Source: Euglena gracilis (Eukaryota > Euglenida > Euglenophyceae > Euglenales). Taken from it: a stretch of 64,000 bases of DNA. The stretch is from assembly GCA_039621445.1 (NCBI GenBank), contig CP154957.1, forward strand, positions 17,864,595 through 17,928,594. The letters run 5' to 3'. The notes beneath the pieces were generated by a model that was given only the letters and a program-made list of their open reading frames with translations, ran no database searches and was not told the origin of the DNA. A program made the translations under genes and the position numbers. Of the stretch, positions 1 through 8,715 are shown in pieces. How positions within the stretch are numbered: position 1 is the stretch's first letter; every line of letters begins with the position of its first letter.

Positions 1-3000
1 TGGATGTGTGCAGAAGGTACCTTTTGCAGGAGAGAGCATGCTTTCAAGGCCGCCTGACACCGTCCGAACCACACTCGATCTGCAAAGGTTTGATCTTCTG
101 GGTGACAGACTGGCACTCCCAAAGACTTGAGGCCTGACCCCGGTACGTAGGGAGTGACAGGGATGCGCTGCAGCACACTTACCCCTTGTGGGATCGACGC
201 CCACTCTGGGTTGAAGGCGGGGCCCCACAGTGTGCATTTCTCGGCATTCAAGGCAACACCAATCGGGGGTCCCTTCTCCAACACGAGGTGCACTACGGCT
301 TCCAGTTGGCGCCGGTTCCCCACGACGTGGGCGTCATCTAAGTACCATGCCTGCCAGCCACACACTGCATGGATTTCCTCCACGAGGCTTTGGATTGCAA
401 GAGCGAAGGCAGCCGGTCCACAGGGGTCCCCTTGCTGAACTCCCGTTTGGCTTCGAAGGCACGCATCACCAAGGAACAAGCTGGAGTGCTCGGCGTAGCA
501 GGTCTCTAACCACGTCACCATTTCTGGACATCGTTCGCGGGATGCCTCCAACAGGGAGTCCCTTCGGATGCAGTTGAACGCGTTGGAGAAGTCTAGTTGC
601 AGAATTCCCCAGTCCTGGGACCCTCTTTGATGTAGTGTGGTGGCAATGTGTTGGAGGCCCATTCCAATGAGCCCGCATGCATCCGGACAGCCCACACCGA
701 ACTGTCCCGGCAGCCCTTCCAGCGTGAATTTCCGGACGGGCGGTTGGCGCATCAGGACTTTGCCCACGAGTCTTCTTAGGCACTCTCCTGAGGCGATGGG
801 GCGGGTGCCTTCTTGTGCGGGATCCGGTGTGGCAGGGATGAGGTTTCCCGCGCTGTCCACAGCGGTCGATGGCTTCACCTTGCGCAGGGCTGTGAGGCGT
901 GCGGATGTGAGAATCTCGGCCGCGCCAGCAGGCCATCCCTCGTTGATGCACCTGTACACGAAATTCGAGAGTCCCTCCAACAGTGTCTCCGCCTGGCCTC
1001 CTGCCTCTTTGCCAAGCATGTCCTTCAGGTGATCCGGCTTCAGTCCGGATGGGCCTGCCGCAGACTCCTTTCCGAAGCTGAAGACGGCCCTGCGTACCAA
1101 AGACAGCCGGTCCCTCCTCTCGTCCTCATCGGAAGGCGGCGGCACACCTTTCCGCTTGTCCGGGGGCCCTCGGCCCGGGGGCTCTTCGGAAGGGTGGAGA
1201 TCCTTCAAGCGTTGGCGAACAACGGGGTTTTTGTTATCCTGTACGCCGTCGGACAGCAGGAATTGGCACGCTTTGCCAACTGCACCCTTGCTCACCAGGT
1301 GTTCAAGTCTGCGAACAAACCCCTCCTCCTGTACTTCCTCCTCACGGCGAACCTGCCCCCGCGTGCGGATTGTTTGGCTCAAATGTGGCAATCGGATGGA
1401 GTCCTTCCAACTCTCCGCCACCGTCCGCCTCAAATATGCCTCCGCCCTTCCTCGAATGACCCGGCCCAAGCGGGCCCAGTGCCCTCGGCCGCCCTTTCCT
1501 AGAGGGGCCAGCACAGCCTTCGGGAATGCCCAAAGTGCGTGCAAAGTCTCCCACGTGGGCTTGTCATTGAACGCGCGCAGGATCGTGGAATACGCGTCCG
1601 AGACCGCTGGGAGGGCCCCCTTCGGGATATTCGAAACCGTCCCGCGGGAATCCAAAGAAATTTCGGTCCAAGACGGGCACAAATCCGGGCAAGGTGAAGT
1701 CAAGGGGGCGCCAGATTTCATGCCTGGGATAAAATCCGTCCCCATGTCCAGGTCGTCCTGCAGCGCGCTTGGGCCGCGGGTCGTGGCTCTTGAATCAGTG
1801 GAAGGGAGAGCGGCTTCTGGCGGAGGTCGGCTGAGAAGGGTCTGCAGAAGTTGTTGAAGGTCCCGGGCGTCCTGCGTCGAGGTCTCCTCCATCGGGCGTA
1901 AGGCGGAAGGAGGCACCTGTGTCGTGGCCAGCAAGAACCCCACCGCTCTTGTGGGGTCCGAAGTCAGGTCGATATCCATTGTTCCCGTCGGGGGATCCCC
2001 CGGGGGGGTTGGTCCCGGGTTTGCCTCCACGTCGCCCAATGTCAGGAGGTCGTCACCTCTGCCCGACCGGCAGTGGTAGCTTACGGCCAAGGATTTTGTT
2101 CGTGCGGAGAAAAGACAAGAGGAACGACGCTTCCCGTGTGGGCCAGGAACATGGTATGCGGCCCTGGGGGGTGTCTGGAATGTTTTTGGCGCCTCGCCAG
2201 GGTTTGCGGAAGAAGCTAGGGAGCAGGCGCGGAAATATGGGTGGGTTTCTGCCGGAAAGATGACAAGTTGCTTGCTTTTTGGCCTAATGTCTATGAAATG
2301 GTGCTGGTTTATCTCCTTCTTTTGTTGAAGGAATAGAGCATTGGTCAAAACAACGGAAGATGCACAGGTAAACATGTGACTGGGTAAGGGGTACATCCCC
2401 CACTTTGACAGACCCAGTGTCCCACGTGCTTTCATTTCTCCCCTTTGGCTCAGCCTCCTGGGGTTGTACATCTGGGGGCTTGTTTCGTGGCTGTGCTGTC
2501 TGCTGGGTGGCTGAATCTCACCCTGCTGATCATTGGGGGCTGTTGACTCAATGTCCGCCAAAGCCGCTGTAAAATGCTGTTGGCTGGGGTTGGATCTCCC
2601 GGGGCCAGCTGCAATGTCTGCCAAATCCCCTGTCAAATGCTGATGGCTGGGTGGCAAAACCTCACCCTGCTGTTGATTGGGGGTTTTTGGTCCAATGTCT
2701 GTCAAATGCTGCTGGCTGTGTGTTTTCTCCAGCACCATTTGCATTTGGCAGAGGCAAAAAACACAGGCCAAAACCACTTTGAAGACCACAATGTGCAGCA
2801 TGCGTGGAGTGCTTGTTACAGCTGCGATGGGAGTCGCTGGGGGCTCTTCTGCTGCAACTGTTTCCAGCACCTTGGACTCCATGGTGAACCAAAATGTCTG
2901 TGCAATCTGTTCACAAATGTTTCCACGAATCCCAGTGTCGATGTCCTCGATGTTCTCTCCACTGATTGCCTCCTGGGCACCCCATTTGGGGCTGAGCTTC

Positions 3001-3068
3001 ACGAGATCTCCAGGGCCCATTTGGGCTGGGGCTGGCCCTGGGGCTGGAACTCCCAGGGCTTGAATCAT
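1..3068 (-). CDS. LINE-type retrotransposon polyprotein with 2A-like motif and reverse transcriptase (C-terminus beyond window)
   Basis: Reading the minus strand, one frame stays open from an in-frame TGA at 3213-3215 to the left edge. The first ATG is at 3068, giving about 1022 codons with no stop inside. Residues 346-353 read DVEANPGP, a 2A ribosome-skipping motif. RT hallmarks follow in order: GPSGLKPDHL (about 672-681), LDFSNAFN with the palm aspartate at 826, GVQQGDP (876-882) and YLDD (909-912). The stretch around residues 560-640 (AVGKACQFLL, RLKDLHP) resembles the N-terminal RT extension common in LINEs of oomycetes and algae. No apurinic endonuclease domain is seen before the RT, and any C-terminal nuclease would lie outside the window. 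The upstream 345 residues hold a tandem repeat and a hydrophobic stretch and have no recognised domain. The true start could be a later ATG (2435, 2395 or 2375). The element looks coding-intact as far as it can be seen. Confidence 0.85.
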   Translation of the reverse strand, partial: MIQALGVPAPGPAPAQMGPGDLVKLSPKWGAQEAISGENIEDIDTGIRGNICEQIAQTFWFTMESKVLETVAAEEPPATPIAAVTSTPRMLHIVVFKVVLACVFCLCQMQMVLEKTHSQQHLTDIGPKTPNQQQGEVLPPSHQHLTGDLADIAAGPGRSNPSQQHFTAALADIESTAPNDQQGEIQPPSRQHSHETSPQMYNPRRLSQRGEMKARGTLGLSKWGMYPLPSHMFTCASSVVLTNALFLQQKKEINQHHFIDIRPKSKQLVIFPAETHPYFRACSLASSANPGEAPKTFQTPPRAAYHVPGPHGKRRSSCLFSARTKSLAVSYHCRSGRGDDLLTLGDVEANPGPTPPGDPPTGTMDIDLTSDPTRAVGFLLATTQVPPSALRPMEETSTQDARDLQQLLQTLLSRPPPEAALPSTDSRATTRGPSALQDDLDMGTDFIPGMKSGAPLTSPCPDLCPSWTEISLDSRGTVSNIPKGALPAVSDAYSTILRAFNDKPTWETLHALWAFPKAVLAPLGKGGRGHWARLGRVIRGRAEAYLRRTVAESWKDSIRLPHLSQTIRTRGQVRREEEVQEEGFVRRLEHLVSKGAVGKACQFLLSDGVQDNKNPVVRQRLKDLHPSEEPPGRGPPDKRKGVPPPSDEDERRDRLSLVRRAVFSFGKESAAGPSGLKPDHLKDMLGKEAGGQAETLLEGLSNFVYRCINEGWPAGAAEILTSARLTALRKVKPSTAVDSAGNLIPATPDPAQEGTRPIASGECLRRLVGKVLMRQPPVRKFTLEGLPGQFGVGCPDACGLIGMGLQHIATTLHQRGSQDWGILQLDFSNAFNCIRRDSLLEASRERCPEMVTWLETCYAEHSSLFLGDACLRSQTGVQQGDPCGPAAFALAIQSLVEEIHAVCGWQAWYLDDAHVVGNRRQLEAVVHLVLEKGPPIGVALNAEKCTLWGPAFNPEWASIPQGVSVLQRIPVTPYVPGSGLKSLGVPVCHPEDQTFADRVWFGRCQAALKACSLLQKVPSAHI
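2010..2033 (-). other. 2A-like ribosome-skipping motif
   Basis: The eight codons read D-V-E-A-N-P-G-P, matching the 2A consensus D-x-E-x-N-P-G-P exactly, preceded by the Leu-rich lead LLTLG. In known 2A peptides the bond between the last Gly and Pro is not formed, so this would release the upstream product from the RT product. 2A motifs at this place are known from other non-LTR retrotransposons (for example trypanosome L1Tc and sea urchin elements). Activity is inferred. Confidence 0.8.
2520..2725 (-). repeat. Imperfect tandem repeat inside the LINE N-terminal region
   Basis: Three related units of about 60-100 bp encode a repeated pattern QQHxT...ADI...PNxQQGE(V/I)xPPS. On the plus strand the word ggtggc(a/t)..aa(c/t)ctcaccctgctg recurs, also near 3101-3190. 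The repeat keeps the reading frame. Confidence 0.6.
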
Positions 3069-3215
3069 AGATGTCGATGTCACAGATGTTGCTGCAGCTG
3101 GGTGGCTGAATCTCACCCTGCTTCTCCTGGGGCAGGATCTCCCAGGGCTGAAATCACAGATGTGGATGTTGATGATGCTGGGTGGCTGAATCTCACTCAG
3201 CTGCAAGACTTCTCA

Positions 3216-3867
3216 CCGTAGTCAGTCCAAAACCACACTTCAAACCTTGGGGTTGCTTACTGCCCGCCGTTGTCCTTCTGAACTTCGGACCCCACGAAAA
3301 AAAAAAATAGACACTCAGAAAGATGTCTTTTTTTGGGAAGAAATTATGAATCACCCACACGCAAAAAAAATGCTTGCATTCCCAATCCTTCTCCTTCAGT
3401 ATCACAATGCCGTTTCGGGTGGAAGCGGTGTGGGATAGATATGATGAAAGTACAGGGTGCTGAAATGAAGTGAAAACACAGGAACTAATTTCAAGTCTGA
3501 AGACAGATTTCATAGACATTTTGTACTTAGATGCTGGTTTTCTTCTGCTTTCTGTTTCTTGCGTTCTTTATTTGCTGTTCAACAAGTGTTCTTGGAAGCC
3601 AAAAAATTGGGGGAGAAGTTTTTCAATCTGGCAAATGGCCCAAATTTTGCATTTCACATTTTTTGCAATGTGATGGATTTTTTGGGGGGCAGATGTGCTG
3701 GCCAGTTTTGGGCCAGATGTTCTGGCCAGTTTTGGGCCACAGGATTCTCTCAGGAAGGAGTTGTTTGGGTGCCTTTCTCTTGGAAAGGGGGGCAGAAAAA
3801 TGTTTTGTTTGCTTTTTTTTTTGGCAAAAATAATTTTTCATTAAAGTACACGGACGAGAATGGTATC
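3216..3867. other. Intergenic stretch, no gene seen
   Basis: AT-rich sequence with A and T runs upstream of the LINE frame. Short open frames on both strands have no recognisable features. It could hold the 5' untranslated region and promoter of the LINE, but no motif supports that. Confidence 0.5.
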
Positions 3868-3942
3868 GCCCCCCGTGGCGTAGTGGTTCTGCGGTTAGTA
3901 TCTGGCCGGTAGGTTGCGGGTTCGAAACCCGCCAGGGGGCAA
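3868..3942 (+). tRNA. tRNA-like sequence, probably a SINE head or tRNA pseudogene
   Basis: A box A-like tggcgtagtgg and a box B-like ggttcgaaacc stand at normal tRNA spacing. A T-stem gcggg/cccgc encloses a 7-nt loop ttcgaaa, and the ends gccccc and gggggc can pair. I could not fold a clean 5-bp anticodon stem, so a functional tRNA is unlikely. The T-arm runs straight into a duplicated tail, as in tRNA-derived SINEs. Confidence 0.45.
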
Positions 3943-4115
3943 CTTCGTGATTTTTTCCTGATTTGACGCGACGAATAGAGGGAAGACGTGACTGCTTTTC
4001 CGGAGAAGGAAAAAAAAAAATTTTTTTGTCCGGATCCCGCCAGTGGGCTACTTCGTGTTTTTTCCTGATTTGACGCGACGAGCAGAGGGAAGACGTAACT
4101 CCTTTTTCGGAAGGA
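3928..4115 (+). repeat. Tandem duplication of about 95 bp after the tRNA-like head
   Basis: Two copies of a unit containing acttcgtg, tttcctgatttgacgcgacga and agagggaagacgt follow each other, each ending in an A/T run. The second copy even repeats the ccgccag.ggc end of the tRNA-like part. Confidence 0.7.
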
Positions 4116-4117
4116 AA

Positions 4118-4268
4118 TTTTTTTTGGTCCGGCCGGCTGGCAAGACAGACGTTGGTCCGGCTTGACGGACGGCTGGCGAAAAAATGCTTCGTCCGGACGG
4201 ACGGCTGGGCGTCCAGCATTGGTCCGGCTGAAGAGGTCCGGACGGCTCGGACGGACGGACGGCCAGCC
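4118..4268. repeat. Short degenerate repeats of GGTCCGG/GGACGGACGGCTGG
   Basis: The words ggtccgg, cggacggacgg and cggctggc recur about eight times in 150 bp, so local hairpins are likely. No coding sense is seen. Confidence 0.6.
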
Positions 4269-4559
4269 GCCCCCCCTGAATCCCTGACGGTTGCCTTCCG
4301 GTACTTTCCTTTCACGTCTCTTCCCTTCGGAGCCATTTTTCGTTCTGAGGATCACAAAATTAGGAATACCGACAACCGAACTGGCAACATGAAGAACCAA
4401 AAAGGAAGACCTCTCTCCAGAATGTGCATCCATGGGGCCCCGCAGAATTCGACGGCGCACCCGGCGATCCCGTCCGTTCACTGCCAGGGGCTTTATCGAC
4501 CCTGGGGTAGGGGCCTACGGCACGAAATCGCGGAACGGGGCGGTCGTTACGCCGGTGGA

Positions 4560-4625
4560 CATCTGCCAAAAGCCCTTGAGAAGGGCTTTCGATCGATGGG
4601 TAACATGGCACGAGACGTGTGAAAA
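4560..4625 (-). repeat. Dispersed hairpin motif (GAAAGCCCTTCTCAAGGGCTTTTG)-type copy
   Basis: On the minus strand the words ccatgttacccatcgatcg and gaaagccctt..aagggctttt match the plus-strand copy at about 31668-31720. Looser copies lie at 31540-31575 and 44305-44335. The core forms a small hairpin. Confidence 0.55.
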
Positions 4626-4780
4626 CTTCAATCGGCCAGTCGACATGGCCCTTCGCGCAAAGGAGCCCAAAAATGCTCAAAAATGTTCGAAAAATGGGTA
4701 TTTAGGCCGAAATTGGCCTGGATTCCTTGAACGCCGGTTCGGGCGTGAAGCCAGAGCCCCTAATCCACGGTTTCAACAAA

Positions 4781-4893
4781 TGTGTCCAGAACGCCGGTTC
4801 GGGCGTGAAGCCGTGTTCCAGAACGCCGGTTCAGGCAGCCCGAACCGGCGTTCTGGAACACGGCTTCACGCCCGAACCGGCGTTCTGGACACA
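4781..4893. repeat. Perfect palindrome with 52-bp arms
   Basis: The left arm 4781-4832 and right arm 4842-4893 are exact reverse complements around a 9-nt loop. Each arm itself holds two copies of gaacgccggttc, and a further copy of gaacgccggttcgggcgtg lies just upstream at 4730-4749. Confidence 0.95.
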
Positions 4894-5286
4894 GTTTTTG
4901 CATCAAAAAAAAGAAAAATGTCCTAAAGTTGCATTTTTTGCATTTTTGAAATGTTTTTGACCATTTTTTTTGGCAATTTTTGAACTTAGTGGGATTCGAA
5001 GTATGGTTTGGGTGTTTCATAACGAGTTTTTTCAATGAAATTTTCCTTTTGTTTTTTTTTGATGTTTTTTTGGCGTTTTTTATATATATAAAAAACACGT
5101 TGCTCTGTTTTTTTTTATATAAAAAACACAAAAAATGCCAAGTATGATTGGTACAACCCTAGTCCAACAACATCAAGCTTAAGCTTGATTTAAACAACGG
5201 GAAAATTATATTTTCCCAGTCATTTGTGTCCTTCAGCTGCAAGGCGTATCGCCCAGCTGTCGACCTGGTGTGGCGATAATAGTTGT
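4894..5286. other. AT-rich stretch, no gene seen
   Basis: T-rich sequence with a tatatata core near 5085 and no open frame of note. The palindrome and this stretch together separate the tRNA-like repeat from the minisatellite. Confidence 0.4.
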
Positions 5287-5545
5287 TGCATCTAGGAAGC
5301 ATGCTGTTCTGTTTGGCGTTTCAGTTTGCATCTGGGAAGCATGCTGTTCTGTTTGGTGTTTCAGTTTGCATCTGGGAGATTTTGGTTTGACAGCATTGGA
5401 AGCATGCTGTTCTGTTTGGCGTGTCAGTTTGCATCTGGGAAGCATGCTGTTCTGTTTGGCGTTTCAGTTTGCATTTGGGAAGCATGCTGTTCTGTTTGGC
5501 GTTTCAGTTTGCATCTGGGAAGCATGCAGGCTTGTGCTTAGTCAG
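5287..5545 (+). repeat. Minisatellite, about 40-bp unit
   Basis: Units read ttgcatctgggaagcatgc then tgttctgtttggcgtttcag, with one variant carrying g-gagattttggtttgacagc. The same minisatellite occurs in inverse orientation at 25745-26165. Its open frames are repeat artefacts. Confidence 0.9.
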
Positions 5546-5573
5546 GTGCCTACCCCACGGGGGGGGGGGTGCT

Positions 5574-5986
5574 AGTTTTCCCCTCTCGCCGGTTCGGTGA
5601 CCGTGCGCGGAATGGGCTCCCCGGCAGGCCGAGTGGGGGAAAACAGTCACCCGGCGCTCCGGTAAAAATAGGCACACGCGCCCCAAAAATTCCCTTTTTT
5701 TTGTGTCTTTCGGTCCCTGAATTCAGCCAGAACCTGGGTTCTGGCAGCCAAATAATTCAAAAAATGGGGGGGGGGACGGTATTTTTGGCCAACTCCTTGG
5801 GGGTGCCTCTGAAGCAGTAGGGGGGGGGGGGAGGAAAAGCCTGGTTTGAATTTAAAAAAGGGTAGCGGGGGGGACGGATGAACACCTTCACCTTGATTCC
5901 CAGCGCCGCTTGCTCTTCTTTTTTTTGAATTGAAATTCTTTCCTTTTGATTGACCTTCCGGATTGACTTTTTGAACTTCTTGGACA
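5574..5986 (-). repeat. 3' LTR of the methyltransferase-bearing gypsy element
   Basis: This 413-bp sequence matches 19444-19857 apart from two substitutions and one indel. Read on the minus strand it starts TGTCCA and ends GGGGAAAACT. It holds two long G runs on the plus strand. Its outer (left) flank is a G run next to the minisatellite at 5287-5545. Confidence 0.92.
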
Positions 5987-6190
5987 ATTGATTCCTTGAA
6001 CTCAGATTGAATTTTTGAAATTCCTTCCTTCAGCATGCACAACTCTTTGAATGAAACATTCGGAAGAGAGAACCTGGGGGGGAAAGTACACAGGTAAAAA
6101 AAGTAGCGGAATGGGGCAGAAAATTCGCTGATTCAGGTGCGCAGGCGCCAGGCCGCCTCCCGCCGCCCACACTCCCCTTCCTACCGAGGC
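5987..6190 (-). other. Element 3' untranslated end, conserved in a second copy
   Basis: The 200 bp directly next to the 3' LTR recur in inverse orientation at about 26425-26607 with few differences, and that copy stops exactly at the LTR border. A purine-rich stretch gaaggaaggaa lies about 35 bp inside, and no better polypurine tract is seen. Confidence 0.7.
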
Positions 6191-6559
6191 GCCCGGCCTC
6201 GCCTGCCTTCGGCTAACCTCGGAGGCGGGAGCGGGGGGCGGTGCGCACCTCATCGGCGAAGTGAACAAATTGTACAAACAAAACGTGGGGGCTGTTCGGG
6301 TATACAGAGGGCAGGGGTGTGGCCTTGGCCTCGGCCTTGGCCTTTGGCGTTGGGTGCCCGGGGGCGCCCCTCGTGTGTGGCTTCGCGTGCCACAGGAGCC
6401 TGGTCGGGGGCTGGCGTTGGTCCCCGGGCGGTCTGCTGGCAGGCCGGCCGCAGGCTCCTGTGGGCGCCTTGGGTGGGGGTGGAACTCCTCCGGGCTCTGG
6501 GCGGGGGCCGCTGTCCTGCTGGGTGGCTTGGCAGCCGCGCCGCGCCGACCTGCAGGCTG

Positions 6560-7740
6560 GGGGCAGAGCCCGGAGCGTTGAGCCTTTCGGGGGGGCTGCG
6601 CGCTCCCCGGCTGGTTGGGGGGGGGGCGGTCCCTTGGCCTCCCTTGGGTCTTTCTGGTGCCTGGGGGGTCTCTTCGGCTCGCCTCCTTTGCCCCGCCTGG
6701 CCTAGCTGGCTGGGGGGGGGGGCGTGCCTTTCTCTCCCTTGCGCCTGCTCGGTTCTCTTGTGGCGCTCTGGGGGGGGGGTGCTCCTTGCGCCCTCTTCGG
6801 TTCTCGTTTGGCGCTCTGGGGCTCCGGTGGGTCTGGGCGCCCCTGGGGGGGGCGCTTTTTTTTTTGAGCGCCCCTGGGGGGGGGGGCGCTTTTTTTTGGG
6901 CGCCCCTGGGGGGGGCGGGGGGCTTTTTGTTGTTTTGCCCGGGGGGTCCCCCTGGGGCCTTCTGCCTTGGTGTGTGGGGGGGTCTTTGGTCGTGCTCTCT
7001 GGGCCCCCTGGGGGGGGGCGGCCTTGGTTGGTGGCCTCTGGGCCCCCGGGGGGGGGGGGCGGGCTTGGGTTTTTGGCCTCTGGGCCCCCGGGGGGGGGGG
7101 GGGGTCCTGGCTCGGTTGCCTCTGGGGCCCCCTGGGGGGGGGGGCCCTGGCTCGGTGGCCCCCTGGGGCCCCCTGGGGGGGGCCTCGCTCGGTGGCCCTC
7201 TGGGGCCCCCTGGGGGGGGCCTGGCTCGGTTCCCCCTGGGGGGGGGGCTGGCTGGCTTCGGTTCCCCCTGGGGGGGCCTGGCTGGCTTCGGTTCCCCCTG
7301 GGGGGGCCTGGCTGGCTTCGGTTCCCCTTGGGGGGGGGGTGGCTTCGGTTCCCCCTGGGGGGGCCTGGCTGGCTTCGGTTCCCCCTGGGGGGGGGGGGGG
7401 CTTTGGTTCCCCCTGGGGGAGCCTGGCTGGCTTCGGTTCCCCCTGGGGGGGGTGGCTTCGGCTTCGGTTCCCCCTGGGGGGGCCTGGCTTCGGTTCCCCA
7501 TGGGGGGGCCTGGCTGGCTTCGGTTCCCCCTGGGGGGGGGGTGGCTTCGGTTCCCCTTGGGGGGGCCTGGCTGGCTTCGGTTCCCCCTGGGGGGGGGGTG
7601 GCTTCGGTTCCCCCTGGGGGGGCCTGGCTGGCTTCGGTTCCCCCTGGGGGGGGGGGGGGGGGGGCTTCGGTCCCCCCTGGGGGGGCCTGGCTGGCTTCGG
7701 TTCCCCCTGGGGGGGGGGGGGTGGCTGGTGGCCCCCTTGG
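6560..7740 (-). repeat. G-rich minisatellite in the element's 3' noncoding region
   Basis: About 17 units of roughly 30 bp with core ggttccccctggggggg and cctggctggcttc occupy 7200-7740, preceded by longer units with ggccccctggggg. Runs of 7-14 G are packed densely on the plus strand. Both strands stay open in several frames, giving Gly/Pro/Arg-rich translations of up to 730 codons. These are composition artefacts with no domain. Confidence 0.9.
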
Positions 7741-8519
7741 CCCGCTGGCTTGTCTGTGTGGCCTCCGCCCCCCCCGCTCTCTCCCGGCCGTTGTCTTCCC
7801 TTGGCCGGCTGGGGGGGTCTGCTCTGCCCCTGGCTGCCGCCCGCCTCTGGCTTCCGGCCTTGGGCGCCAGCCTCCTCCTGCCTCCACAGTATCAGTGTCA
7901 GTGTGAAGGACAGGGGCAGAGACATCCGCTGCCATCCGTCGGCTCGCCTCCGACGGTGTAGTCTCCACGTACCCAGCCTCCGCCAGCGTCTTGGTCCACG
8001 GCGCAGCAGGCACTCTGGCGAATCGGCAGGCAAGGAACGGCAGCAGCAGCAGCAGCCCCACAAATACAACCCCCGCTACCCCAGTACGGTTTGACGCCAG
8101 GCTTTTCCAACCACCCCCGGGGCGGTTGGCTGGCATGGGTAGCCGTGGGTAGGGGAAAATGGGTGGCCTCCGGGTTGGGGCCGGAAAGGGCCGGGACTCA
8201 CCAGGCCTGCGTTGGGGGGATTGAGGACGCAGACACCGGCGGTGGTGCCCTCTCGCCGCCTTGAGGCTGAGGACGGGTCTTGGAGGTGCAACGGGAAGGA
8301 GCCATGGGTGGCGAAGGCTCCATCGGGACAGGGGATGAATGGGGCGCACTGGGTATGGGGGTGCGCTGGCAGGAAATGATGTGAGAGGAACGGGGACGGC
8401 GTGGCACAGGCCGGCGGCATGGGGGGGTGCCGGCCCGTACACACCGGGAAGGCCGCAGGCGGAGGGGGCACTGCGTCCCCGCCCGCAGCCGGGAAATGGT
8501 TCGGAATGGGCACATACGG
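7741..8519. other. Element 3' noncoding segment, no gene seen
   Basis: GC-rich sequence with (cag)n near 8038-8057. Open frames exist on both strands but lack recognisable motifs. It lies between the pol stop codon and the G-rich minisatellite. Confidence 0.5.
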
Positions 8520-8715
8520 AGAATGGGTGAACATCGCAGAGGCAGCCACAGCCGACTGGGGGGCAGCCACAGCAACCTGGGTGGCAGCCACCACCGTCGC
8601 CTGGGGGGCGGCCACAGCAGCCTGGGAGGCAGCCACAGCCGCCTGGGGGGCAGCGTGAGGGGTTTTTTTTTTTTGGGATTTTGGGGATTTTTTTTTGTTT
8701 TTTTTTTTTTTATAG
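8520..8715. repeat. 27-bp GC minisatellite followed by poly-T
   Basis: Five units like gcagccacagccgcctgggg repeat over 8535-8655 and are followed by T runs to 8712. The unit length is divisible by three, which makes Ala/Gln-rich open frames. The pol stop codon falls in this T-rich end. Confidence 0.8.

Noticed and set aside
466-1857. Overlapping frames of 130-233 codons in 466-1857
   Set aside because: Shadows of the LINE frame, which alone carries RT motifs and runs through the whole segment.
5574-5986. TATA box or other LTR promoter elements
   Set aside because: No convincing motif found in either LTR by eye.
6002-8442. Gly/Pro/Arg-rich frames up to 730 codons
   Set aside because: Translation of G-run minisatellite in several frames on both strands; composition only.
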